Source: Deinococcus sp. (GTDB taxonomy: Bacteria; Deinococcota; Deinococci; Deinococcales; Deinococcaceae). Taken from it: a stretch of 13,375 bases of DNA. This document shows positions 6,617-13,199 of the stretch, piece after piece. Below the pieces are notes generated by a model that was given only the letters and a program-made list of their open reading frames with translations, made no database searches and was not told the DNA's origin. Where the stretch lies: the NCBI RefSeq assembly GCF_018260405.1, contig NZ_JAGLBG010000072.1, forward strand, positions 1-13,375, written 5' to 3'. Each line of letters begins with the position of its first letter. Position 1 is the stretch's first letter. The position numbers and the translations under genes were made by a program.

Positions 6617-8023
6617 CTATGCCAGCCGCTCTTGCCCAGGCCGCTGCCCGAAATCGTTCCAGGCGGCTTTCAGGCGGCGCACCGCTTCGGGCAGTTGTTC
6701 CGGCGGCAGGGTAAAAGGCAGGCGCAGAAACGAATCGGGCAGCTCTCCTACACTCATTGACGCGCCGGGGAACAGCCGCACGCCGTAGCGGGCCGCGTGG
6801 TGGGTAAAACTGCTGGCGTGCGGCGTGGGCAACTTGACCCACAGGTACTGCCCACCGCCGGGGAGCGTAAAGGTCCAGTCGGGCAACTGTTCGCGCAGCA
6901 GGGCCGCCAGCAGGTCGCGGGCCGGTTGAATACTGGCGCGGCGCCGCTCGCGCAAGCTCGGCAGGTTCTGAAGCAGTTGCAGGCCCAGGTACTGAGTAAG
7001 CACGCTTCCACCGAAGTCAGCCAGAGTTTTGGCTTGTACCAGTGCTGGGCGGTAGCTGTGCGGCACCCGCATCCAGCCCACGCGCAGGCCCGCCCAGTAC
7101 AGCTTGGTCAGTGAGCCGACGTTGATAATCGGCGCTGCCGGGTTAAAAGAGGCCACCCTGGGCAGCGTCTGTCCTTCAAAGGGCAGTTCGGCCAGCGTTT
7201 CGTCCTCGATGGTCGGTAGGTTCAGCTCGGTCAGGGCGTGGGCCAGCCGTTGCCGAGCGGCAGGCGGCATGACGGTGCCAGTCGGGTTCTGGAAGGTCGG
7301 GGTCAGAAAGGCCAGCCGGGGCATATGCTGCCGCGCCAGCCGCGTGAAATCGCCTGGAGACACACCCTGCTCGCCGACGGCCACCCCCACCAGCCTGGCC
7401 CCGGCGGCCCGGAATACGTCTATGGCCCCAAAATAGGTCGGCGTTTCGAGCAGCGCCGTATCTCCCCGGTGCAAAAAGGTGGCAGCCACCAGGGAGATGG
7501 CCTGCTGCGCCCCACTGGTGATGATGACCTGTTCCGGCGTGGTCGGCAGCCCGCCGTGGGTGTACTGCTCGGCCAGCAATGCCCGCAGCTCGGGCAGCCC
7601 CAGCGGGTGGTAAAGTGACTCCTGAAAGCCGTCCTGCGCGGCGTTTTTTAGCCACGTACGCTGGCAGTCATCAAGCAGCGGCACAGCGATTGTGAAATCC
7701 AGTTCACTGGCACTGGCACTCTGAAGGGGCGTTCGCAGGGTCAGGACGCTTGTTTTCCGGGGGGCCGCCGCGCTCACGTGCGTGCCGCTGCCCCGCCTGC
7801 GTGTGACCCACTGGTCGGCGGCCAGTTGCTCGTATGCGGCCACCACCGTGCTCCGGCTTAGGCCCAGCAGCTCGGCCAGAACGCGCTCTGCGGGCAGTTG
7901 CTCGGCGGGAGCCAGCGCCCCCTGCTCTATGTTGCGGCGAAAAGCCTGGGCCAACCGCATATACAGTGCCCCCTGACCACTTTGCCAGTCGGTTAGCAGG
8001 GTCGCCCATCTCACCATGTTCAT
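6617..8023 (-). CDS. MocR/PdxR-type regulator (GntR helix-turn-helix fused to a fold-type I aminotransferase domain)
   Basis: This 468-residue protein has two parts. A GntR winged helix at about 18-83 (LPAERVLAELLGLSRSTVVAAYEQL...RRRGSGTHV) is followed by a PLP-dependent aminotransferase-like domain from about 105. Lys307 in NVGSLTKLYW is the probable PLP Schiff-base lysine. Asn246 (NPTGT), Asp274 (IEDE) and Arg314 (GLRVGW) occupy cofactor-contact positions. The tyrosine usual after the aspartate in EDDY is not present here. Such proteins are regulators that sense PLP or an amino compound and often control a divergent transport or metabolic gene. Here the divergent neighbour is a BenE-type permease, with three direct repeats between them. 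The ATG at 8023 was chosen because TATGCT lies 6 nt upstream (leaderless); an ATG two codons in is also possible. The true effector is unknown. Confidence 0.93.
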   Translation of the reverse strand: MNMVRWATLLTDWQSGQGALYMRLAQAFRRNIEQGALAPAEQLPAERVLAELLGLSRSTVVAAYEQLAADQWVTRRRGSGTHVSAAAPRKTSVLTLRTPLQSASASELDFTIAVPLLDDCQRTWLKNAAQDGFQESLYHPLGLPELRALLAEQYTHGGLPTTPEQVIITSGAQQAISLVAATFLHRGDTALLETPTYFGAIDVFRAAGARLVGVAVGEQGVSPGDFTRLARQHMPRLAFLTPTFQNPTGTVMPPAARQRLAHALTELNLPTIEDETLAELPFEGQTLPRVASFNPAAPIINVGSLTKLYWAGLRVGWMRVPHSYRPALVQAKTLADFGGSVLTQYLGLQLLQNLPSLRERRRASIQPARDLLAALLREQLPDWTFTLPGGGQYLWVKLPTPHASSFTHHAARYGVRLFPGASMSVGELPDSFLRLPFTLPPEQLPEAVRRLKAAWNDFGQRPGQERLA

Positions 8024-8029
8024 GTCCGC

Positions 8030-8035
8030 AGCATA
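8030..8035 (-). promoter_or_regulatory. -10 box of the MocR-type regulator promoter
   Basis: On the minus strand TATGCT ends 6 nt before the ATG and matches 4 of 6 consensus bases. No good -35 lies 17 nt upstream, which fits a promoter that needs an activator or is autoregulated. Confidence 0.4.
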
Positions 8036-8107
8036 CAGTCCAATTTCCGGATGACTGGCCTGAAACAGTCCAATTGACCAGCCATTAGCCCTGTTCAGCA
8101 GTCCAAT
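8036..8107. promoter_or_regulatory. Three direct repeats CAGTCCAAT, candidate operator of the MocR/BenE divergent promoter
   Basis: The 9-mer CAGTCCAAT occurs at 8036-8044, 8066-8074 and 8099-8107, all in the same orientation and spaced 30 and 33 bp apart, close to three helical turns. MocR-type regulators characteristically bind direct repeats as dimers. These repeats fill most of the 104-bp gap between the divergent starts, so they are the natural binding sites for the adjacent regulator. Binding itself is inferred. Confidence 0.65.
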
Positions 8108-8127
8108 CTTCCTTCAGAGTGCTGTGC

Positions 8128-9336
8128 ATGACGACTGCGCTGCCTACCGGGCCGAAACCGAATTTCTGGCGAGACACGCACCCTAGCGCAGTGCTGAGCG
8201 GCTTTATCGCCATTCTGATCGGCTGGGCGGGGCCGAACGTGCTGATCTACAGCGTGCAGCAGGCCGCTCACCTCAGCGAACAGACGGCCATGTCATGGCT
8301 GTGGGCAAATGCAGTGCTCTGCGGTCTGGCGAGCATTTTCCTGAGTCTGCGGACCCGGATGCCCGTTCTGGCGACCTGGTCTACTCCTGGCATTGCCCTG
8401 ATTGTCACGGCGCTGCCCGGCATCCCCTTTCCCGAGGCGGTCGGCGCGTTTTTGCTCTCGGCGGCGCTGGTCATGCTGCTGGGTACGTTTAGCCGCCTGA
8501 CCGCACTGCTTCAGACCATTCCGACCCATCTGGCAGCGGCGCTGAACGCGGCCATTTTGCTGCCGTTCGGCTTTCATGCCCTGAGTGCCTTGACCAAACA
8601 GCCCGTGCTGGTCGGCGTAATGATCGTGGCCTACTTCGTCACGCGGCAGCTGGCCTCGCGCTGGGCCACCGCCGCCGTGCTGGTGGTCGGCGTCGTGGCC
8701 AGTGCGGCGGGGGGGCTCTGGCACCCCGCTCCGGTGCCCTTCGCGCTGACCCAGCCCCAGTTCGTGCGCCCCGAGTTCAGCGTGCGGGCCACACTGAATC
8801 TGGCGCTGCCGCTCACCCTGCTGGCCTTTACCGGACAGTTCGTGCCCGGTTTCGGCGTGCTCAGGGTCAACGGCTACGAGCCTTCGCCGGGGCTGGTCCT
8901 GCGGGCCTGTGGCATGGCCAGTGGGGTGGCCGCCCTGATCGGGTGCCATAACCTCACGCTCGGGGCGCTGGTGGCAAACATCGTCAGCGGGCCGGAGGCG
9001 CACCCTGACCCGGCCAGGCGGTACACGGCGGCGGTCTGGGCCGGAATGATCAACATCGCCTTTGGCCTGTTCGCGGGCACGTTCCTGCACCTGATGGGCA
9101 TTTTGCCCCCCGAGGCGCTAGCGGCTCTGGCCGGGCTGGCCCTGCTGGCTGCCACCGGGGGCAGCTTACAAACCGCCTTCCAGACCCATCCGGGTAGTCT
9201 CGCCGCGCCGATCATCATTCTGGTCACCCTGTCGGGCATCACGCCGCTGGGCATCGGGGCCGCTTTCTGGGGCATCATCGCCGGACTGCTCGTTTACGCC
9301 GTCGAGAAGCTCAAACGGTCGCCCGCACTGGGCTGA
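8128..9336 (+). CDS. BenE-family (benzoate/H+ symporter-like) membrane transporter
   Basis: This 402-residue integral membrane protein has roughly 11-12 hydrophobic segments. Family features are the N-terminal segment with GWAGPNVLIYSVQQA, the STPGIAL motif near residue 90, and the conserved late motif from Gly272 (GCHNLTLGALVANIVSG) followed by RRYTAAVWAGMINIAFGLFAG. BenE itself is an aromatic-acid/proton symporter. No benzoate catabolic genes occur in this window, so the substrate is open, and the MocR neighbour would fit an amine-, amino-acid- or vitamin-related compound. ATG at 8128 is preferred to the in-frame GTG three codons earlier. Shine-Dalgarno and -35 signals are weak, in keeping with regulator-dependent expression from the repeat-bearing gap. 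Confidence 0.88.
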   Translation: MTTALPTGPKPNFWRDTHPSAVLSGFIAILIGWAGPNVLIYSVQQAAHLSEQTAMSWLWANAVLCGLASIFLSLRTRMPVLATWSTPGIALIVTALPGIPFPEAVGAFLLSAALVMLLGTFSRLTALLQTIPTHLAAALNAAILLPFGFHALSALTKQPVLVGVMIVAYFVTRQLASRWATAAVLVVGVVASAAGGLWHPAPVPFALTQPQFVRPEFSVRATLNLALPLTLLAFTGQFVPGFGVLRVNGYEPSPGLVLRACGMASGVAALIGCHNLTLGALVANIVSGPEAHPDPARRYTAAVWAGMINIAFGLFAGTFLHLMGILPPEALAALAGLALLAATGGSLQTAFQTHPGSLAAPIIILVTLSGITPLGIGAAFWGIIAGLLVYAVEKLKRSPALG

Positions 9337-9427
9337 ATGCAGAGCAGTTTGCATAAGTATAATATCCGGTCTGCCGTCCCTCTGTTCCGTTCACAACCCG
9401 CAACTGCTAGCGGCTTTTCATTTCGCT

Positions 9428-9679
9428 TTAGCTGGCGTGTTTGCGCTCGGTCTGCCTGACCAGATAGGCGCGGGTGGCGCAAAGCCATTTTTCGGCCAGA
9501 TCGAAGTGGGGGTGCTGGCGCTGTTGCAGGGCACTCAGACCGTTGTCGAGGTGGCGCTCGATGTGGCGCACGGCCTTCAGCCCGCCCTCGTTCTCAAGTT
9601 CGATCAGGGTATTGAGCAAGACCGTGGGGTGGACATAACCGAGGCGGATGCTGTTGGCGATGGTATCGAGGGCACGCAT
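9428..9679 (-). CDS. Small protein of unknown function, divergent from ddrO
   Basis: This is an 83-residue soluble, mostly helical, charged protein (for example LIELENEGGLKAVRHIERHLDNGL in the middle, Lys/Arg-rich end). It has no signal peptide, membrane segment or motif recognised here. The call as a real gene rests on expression signals: AAAGGAG (9686-9692) lies 6 nt before the ATG, and a 17-nt-spaced promoter sits about 95 bp upstream. It is divergent from ddrO and shares its 314-bp upstream region. Whether it belongs to the DdrO regulon is unknown; the RDRM lies upstream of its promoter rather than within it. Confidence 0.75.
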   Translation of the reverse strand: MRALDTIANSIRLGYVHPTVLLNTLIELENEGGLKAVRHIERHLDNGLSALQQRQHPHFDLAEKWLCATRAYLVRQTERKHAS

Positions 9680-9773
9680 AAGACACTCCTTTCAGCACTG
9701 GGCGGTTCAGTGCCCAGCTGGCAGAGACACGAAAAAACTTGTGTGGAAGAACGGATTGCTCCTGCTGATTACG

Positions 9774-9802
9774 ATATTAACAGACCGCAACCGGGCTTGC
9801 AA
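9774..9802 (-). promoter_or_regulatory. Promoter for the small divergent gene
   Basis: On the minus strand TTGCAA (9797-9802) and TAATAT (9774-9779) are separated by 17 nt. The resulting leader would be about 90 nt. The RDRM begins 17 bp upstream of the -35 box. Confidence 0.5.
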
Positions 9803-9818
9803 GAACTCGGGTGCCTTA

Positions 9819-9835
9819 TTCTGTATTGACCGTAG
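9819..9835 (+). promoter_or_regulatory. Radiation/desiccation response motif (RDRM), DdrO operator
   Basis: TTCTGTATTGACCGTAG is 17 bp long and fits the RDRM layout, an imperfect palindrome of the type TTATGT-N5-ACATAA: the left arm differs at one position and the right arm at three. It overlaps the -35 hexamer of the ddrO promoter, so bound DdrO should block RNA polymerase and repress its own gene. Confidence 0.75.
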
Positions 9836-9854
9836 CAGAGGGCGGTGTTACACT
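9826..9854 (+). promoter_or_regulatory. ddrO promoter
   Basis: TTGACC (-35, 9826-9831) and TACACT (-10, 9849-9854) are separated by exactly 17 nt, the best sigma-A-type promoter in the window. Transcription should begin near 9861, giving a leader of about 130 nt. The -35 box lies inside the RDRM. Confidence 0.75.
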
Positions 9855-9856
9855 CC

Positions 9857-9895
9857 AATCAAGGCTGCTTGATTCTGTTCAGAGGCAAATCTGAA
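9857..9895 (+). promoter_or_regulatory. Two inverted repeats at the start of the ddrO leader
   Basis: AATCAAG (9857-9863) and CTTGATT (9868-9874) form a perfect 7-bp stem with loop GCTG. Right behind it, TTCAGA (9878-9883) and TCTGAA (9890-9895) form a perfect 6-bp stem with a 6-nt loop. GATTC (9871-9875) can alternatively pair with GAATC (9893-9897), so the two structures could be mutually exclusive. Their function is unknown; they could act as RNA structures or as DNA binding sites. Confidence 0.4.
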
Positions 9896-9993
9896 TCACG
9901 AACCCCCCGGCCCCAGGCGGCACGCCCCTTTAAATTCTGTCGTAGACGGTAAAAAAGTGGTGAGGTCACGCCGCAGCAACAGGAGGTGAATAC

Positions 9994-10383
<390 letters not shown>

Positions 10384-10398
10384 ATGACGCTCTCAAGT

Positions 10399-10430
10399 AA
10401 AAACCGCTGGCCTCTGCGCTGGCGGTTTTT
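10399..10430. terminator. Bidirectional intrinsic terminator between ddrO and dcd
   Basis: AAAAACCGC (10399-10407) pairs perfectly with GCGGTTTTT (10422-10430). The structure reads as GC stem plus T run on both strands, so it can end ddrO (stop 15 bp away) and the converging dcd transcript (stop about 75 bp away). Confidence 0.85.
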
Positions 10431-10505
10431 CACTGCACTGGCGCAGTTCGCATACATAAGGCCACGTTGTTTGTGGCGTCACTATGTAGGACTATGCAAG
10501 CTGCT

Positions 10506-11066
10506 CTAGAGGCGCGGCAGCGTCACGCCGCGCTGGCCCTGATATTTGCCCTGGCGGTCGCCATAGGTGACTTCCGGGCGCTCACCTTCAAAAAAGAGCA
10601 GCTGCACGCAGCCCTCGAAGGCGTACATTTTGGCGGGTAGCGGCGTGGTATTGCTAAATTCCAGCGTGACGTGGCCTTCCCAGCCCGGTTCCAGCGGCGT
10701 CACGTTGGCGACAATTCCGCAGCGGGCATAGGTCGATTTTCCCAGGGCCACCACCATCACGTTGTCGGGAATGTGCATGTATTCCAGACTGCGGGCCAGC
10801 ACGAAGGAATTAGGCGGAATGATGATCTCGGTGGCCTGAATATCTACGAAACTGCGTTCATCGAAGTTCTTGGGATCGACCACGGCGCTGTTGACGTTAG
10901 TAAAGACCTTCCATTCGTCGGCGCAGCGCAGGTCATAGCCGAAACTGCTCAGGCCGTAGCTGATGACGCTGGCATTCTCGGTGGTGCGGATCAGTCGGTC
11001 CTCGAACGGTTCGATCATTCCGGCCTGCGCCAGTTCGCGGATTCGCCAGTCGGGCAAAATGCTCAT
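10506..11066 (-). CDS. dcd: dCTP deaminase
   Basis: Dcd deaminates dCTP to dUTP, the first step of a main route to dUMP for thymidylate synthesis. It forms a trimer of the dUTPase fold. The 186-residue product has the family signatures GLSSFGYDLR near the N-terminus, GKSTYARCGIVANVTPLEPGW in the middle, and HVTLEFSNTTP, whose Glu is the catalytic residue of E. coli Dcd, followed by the phosphate-binding GCVQLLFF. Only the mono-functional deaminase is claimed. ATG at 11066 (MSILPDWRIREL, the usual family start) is preferred to ATG at 11075. TAGCAT lies 7 nt upstream of it with a CTCACA -35 at 17 nt, suggesting a leaderless mRNA. The gene is divergent from a phosphoesterase. Confidence 0.96.
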   Translation of the reverse strand: MSILPDWRIRELAQAGMIEPFEDRLIRTTENASVISYGLSSFGYDLRCADEWKVFTNVNSAVVDPKNFDERSFVDIQATEIIIPPNSFVLARSLEYMHIPDNVMVVALGKSTYARCGIVANVTPLEPGWEGHVTLEFSNTTPLPAKMYAFEGCVQLLFFEGERPEVTYGDRQGKYQGQRGVTLPRL

Positions 11067-11073
11067 GGGGGTC

Positions 11074-11102
11074 ATGCTACCGCGCTAGCCTGTGCCTGTG
11101 AG
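11074..11102 (-). promoter_or_regulatory. Probable dcd promoter
   Basis: On the minus strand CTCACA (11097-11102) and TAGCAT (11074-11079) are 17 nt apart, and the -10 ends 7 nt before the chosen ATG. The -35 overlaps the start codon of the divergent phosphoesterase gene. Confidence 0.4.
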
Positions 11103-11841
11103 ACTGGCAGTGATCTCTGATGTGCATGGCAACGCTTTTGCCCTCGAAGCGGTGCTGCGTGAAGTGCGGCGGGCCGCCCCCGACCGGATCGTCAATCTGG
11201 GCGATCAAATCGAGGGCAGCGCCGACCCCGCCCGCGCCGCGCAGCTTCAGGCCGAACTGGGGGCCGTGGAGGTACGCGGCAACAACGAGGAGAAACTCTG
11301 GCCGGGCGGCAGGCGCACCCCACTTAGTCAGGAAGTCGGGCGCTGGCTCGAAGACCGTGTTCCGGCCCCCCTGCGCGAAAGGCTCGCGGCATTGCCACTG
11401 ACCACGCGGCTGGAAGACGTGTTTATCTGCCACGGCACGCCGACCAGCGCCTGGGAAAGCCTGCTGTGGGTCTGGCAGCCGGAAGGCGGAGGTGAGGCTG
11501 GGGGCGGCTTTTACCGCAGCCGTGACCCGCGTCAGCTGCGCGAGTTGACTGGGCCTCTGGGGGCCGGAGTCGTGCTCTGCGGGCATACTCACCGCCCCGG
11601 AGCCACCTTCGTGGGCCAGACGCTGGTGGTCAACTGCGGCTCGGTCAGCGATCAGGTGGATGGTGATCCCCGTGCCCGCTGGACTTTGCTTGAACGCCGC
11701 GCCTCCGGGTGGTCGGTCGAGTTCAGGGCGGTGGCTTACGACGTTGAGGCAGCTGTGGCCTGGGCCAGCGCTCGCTCGCCGTTCGGCACCTTCGAGGGCC
11801 AGTTGCTGCGCTCGGGCGAGATGACCGGGCGGGGAATGTAG
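11098..11841 (+). CDS. Calcineurin-like metallophosphoesterase (YfcE/MJ0936-like)
   Basis: This cytosolic, two-metal phosphoesterase has 247 residues. The metal-binding series is present in order: SDVHGN (Asp8, His10), LGDQIEG (Asp36), RGNNE (Asn62/Asn63), ICHGTP (His112) and CGHTHRP (His163, His165). NCGSV follows near residue 180, as in the YfcE/MJ0936 group. The fourth motif reads GNN instead of the usual GNHD/GNCD, so the general-acid position is altered. The substrate cannot be predicted. GTG at 11098 was chosen because TAGCCT ends 6 nt upstream (leaderless); GTG at 11092 is also in frame. The gene is divergent from dcd, with 31 bp between the starts. Confidence 0.9.
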   Translation: MRLAVISDVHGNAFALEAVLREVRRAAPDRIVNLGDQIEGSADPARAAQLQAELGAVEVRGNNEEKLWPGGRRTPLSQEVGRWLEDRVPAPLRERLAALPLTTRLEDVFICHGTPTSAWESLLWVWQPEGGGEAGGGFYRSRDPRQLRELTGPLGAGVVLCGHTHRPGATFVGQTLVVNCGSVSDQVDGDPRARWTLLERRASGWSVEFRAVAYDVEAAVAWASARSPFGTFEGQLLRSGEMTGRGM

Positions 11842-11870
11842 GGGAGCGGCGCACCGGCGCACCCAGGGAC

Positions 11871-11899
11871 TTGTTATTTGCTGGGGGCTTTGCTAAGCT
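11871..11899 (+). promoter_or_regulatory. Possible promoter of tRNA-Ala
   Basis: TTGTTA (11871-11876) and TAAGCT (11894-11899) have a 17-nt spacer and end 12 nt before the tRNA. The match to consensus is moderate, but the placement suits a monocistronic tRNA. Confidence 0.45.
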
Positions 11900-11904
11900 G
11901 CCCG

Positions 11905-11986
<82 letters not shown>

Positions 11987-11990
11987 TAAA

Positions 11991-12016
11991 AGACCGCGCC
12001 TGGTGCGCGGTTTTCT
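11991..12016 (+). terminator. Intrinsic terminator of tRNA-Ala
   Basis: ACCGCGC (11993-11999) pairs with GCGCGGT (12005-12011) around a 5-nt loop, followed by TTTTC. It begins about 5 bp behind the tRNA CCA end. Confidence 0.8.
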
Positions 12017-12041
12017 ATTGTGGAGTGGAGGGGTAGGAAGT

Positions 12042-12080
12042 GATTCCGGGCAAATTCAGAACCGTAATACGGATTCCGGG
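12042..12080. repeat. Short direct repeat with a palindromic centre
   Basis: GATTCCGGG occurs at 12042-12050 and 12072-12080, and the palindrome CCGTAATACGG (12062-12072) lies just before the second copy. The surrounding stretch 12017-12203 has no supported gene. The sequence looks like a small intergenic repeat, but this cannot be confirmed without genome comparison. Confidence 0.35.
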
Positions 12081-12203
12081 TTGCCACTCTACGCCCGGAG
12101 TCCGTGTAACAGGGATGGGTTCAATGTGAACGCCGCGCAGGTCTGGCTCGCCAGTGCCTACCTCAGCAGAGTAGTGGCCGAAGGTAGCAGAACAACTAAC
12201 AAT

Positions 12204-13199
12204 TCAGTCACGACTGGTTTTTTCGGATTTCAGGCGCTCTTCAAGCAGACTCAGTGTCTCGGTCAGGTTTTTGTTTTCACAAACCATGACTGCGGCGCTG
12301 GCTGACTCGATCATGGGGCCGCCAGCCCAGAACACGCCACTGACCGCTGCCTGAAGCTGCTCGGCCCGGCCCAGCAGTTCGGCGCGGTTGACGTTGCGCA
12401 GACCCACCAAAAAGACCTGGTCTTGCCACCTGCAGATCACGTCCTGTGGCCCGCACAGCTGTACCAGACGCAACGCAAACACCTGCATGAAGTGCTGCAC
12501 ACTGGAGTAACCATAGTGCTCCTGAACGGTCTTGAGGCCCTGGGGAGAGAGCAGCACGATCCCCACACGGCTTGGTCCCAGTTCACGCTGCGCCAGCAGT
12601 TCCTTCAACTGGGCCACCCCCGCCGCTCCGGTCAGCAGGCCTGTTTCCTGGTCTCGCTGCACCATTAACTCGGCACGTTTGGCACGGGCCTCGCTTTGCC
12701 GAACCCGGCGGCCAAAATAGACCAGGTGATTGATCGCCAGCGCCGCGAAGGCCGTGTAATTCAGGACCTGAAGCCTGAACTCATGCAGGTAGGCGGCCAA
12801 GCCAAAAGTAAGCATCAGGGCGACCAGCACATACGCCATGGCCCGCGTGAAGTCGAAAGCAGCCGAGACGAATATAGACAGCAAAATGACCGATAGGTAG
12901 GTATCGAAATCGAGGTGATGCGTAAACAACAGACCGTTGAGGAGCAGGGCCCCCAGCCAAAGGCTGACTCCTGGGACGGTCCATTTGGGGATCATTCTGT
13001 AACTCATGAGGGGCCTGCGGTAAATGATCAGAACGCAAATGGCTACCGCTGCCCCAAGAAGCTGAATGATGAATTGCGCTCTGTCCTTATGAGCCGTATC
13101 TATTGCCCCGAGCACCATGGCGAGAGTGGTGAGGGTAGCCAGGCTGTATGGAGTTGGTTCTTTGACCCGCTCTCTCCAACTGCGTTGCTCCCCGTGCAT
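12204..13199 (-). CDS. Six-helix membrane protein with a degenerate GGDEF domain
   Basis: This 331-residue protein has about six hydrophobic helices between residues 18 and 162, then a short charged coiled stretch (about 165-182), then a GGDEF-like domain. The domain opening RDQETGLLTG matches the usual D-x-LTGL entry, and GLKTVQEHYGYSSVQHFM matches the substrate-loop helix. The catalytic signature GG(D/E)EF is replaced by QDQVF (259-263), and the metal aspartate of LLDLDxFK is replaced in LLSPQGLK. Cyclic-di-GMP synthesis is therefore very unlikely; a sensor, scaffold or GTP/c-di-GMP-binding role is possible. No EAL domain follows and no I-site RxxD was recognised. The gene appears intact and monocistronic. 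TAGCCT lies 6 nt before the ATG, but no good -35 was found. Confidence 0.85.
   Translation of the reverse strand: MHGEQRSWRERVKEPTPYSLATLTTLAMVLGAIDTAHKDRAQFIIQLLGAAVAICVLIIYRRPLMSYRMIPKWTVPGVSLWLGALLLNGLLFTHHLDFDTYLSVILLSIFVSAAFDFTRAMAYVLVALMLTFGLAAYLHEFRLQVLNYTAFAALAINHLVYFGRRVRQSEARAKRAELMVQRDQETGLLTGAAGVAQLKELLAQRELGPSRVGIVLLSPQGLKTVQEHYGYSSVQHFMQVFALRLVQLCGPQDVICRWQDQVFLVGLRNVNRAELLGRAEQLQAAVSGVFWAGGPMIESASAAVMVCENKNLTETLSLLEERLKSEKTSRD

Noticed and set aside
8036..8107. The three CAGTCCAAT repeats as a CRISPR array
   Set aside because: Repeats are only 9 bp, there are no cas genes, and the position between divergent promoters fits an operator.
8293..9090. 265-codon minus-strand frame opposite the BenE-type transporter
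   Set aside because: It is Arg/Gln/Gly-rich and antisense to a well-supported membrane protein; no start signal or domain is visible.
10454..10459. ACATAA, an RDRM half-site near the dcd 3' end
   Set aside because: The partner arm at the required spacing (expected TTATGT) is absent, and it lies at the converging gene ends rather than a promoter.
11077..11862. 261-codon minus-strand frame opposite the phosphoesterase
   Set aside because: The plus strand carries all phosphoesterase motifs in order, so the opposite frame is a shadow.
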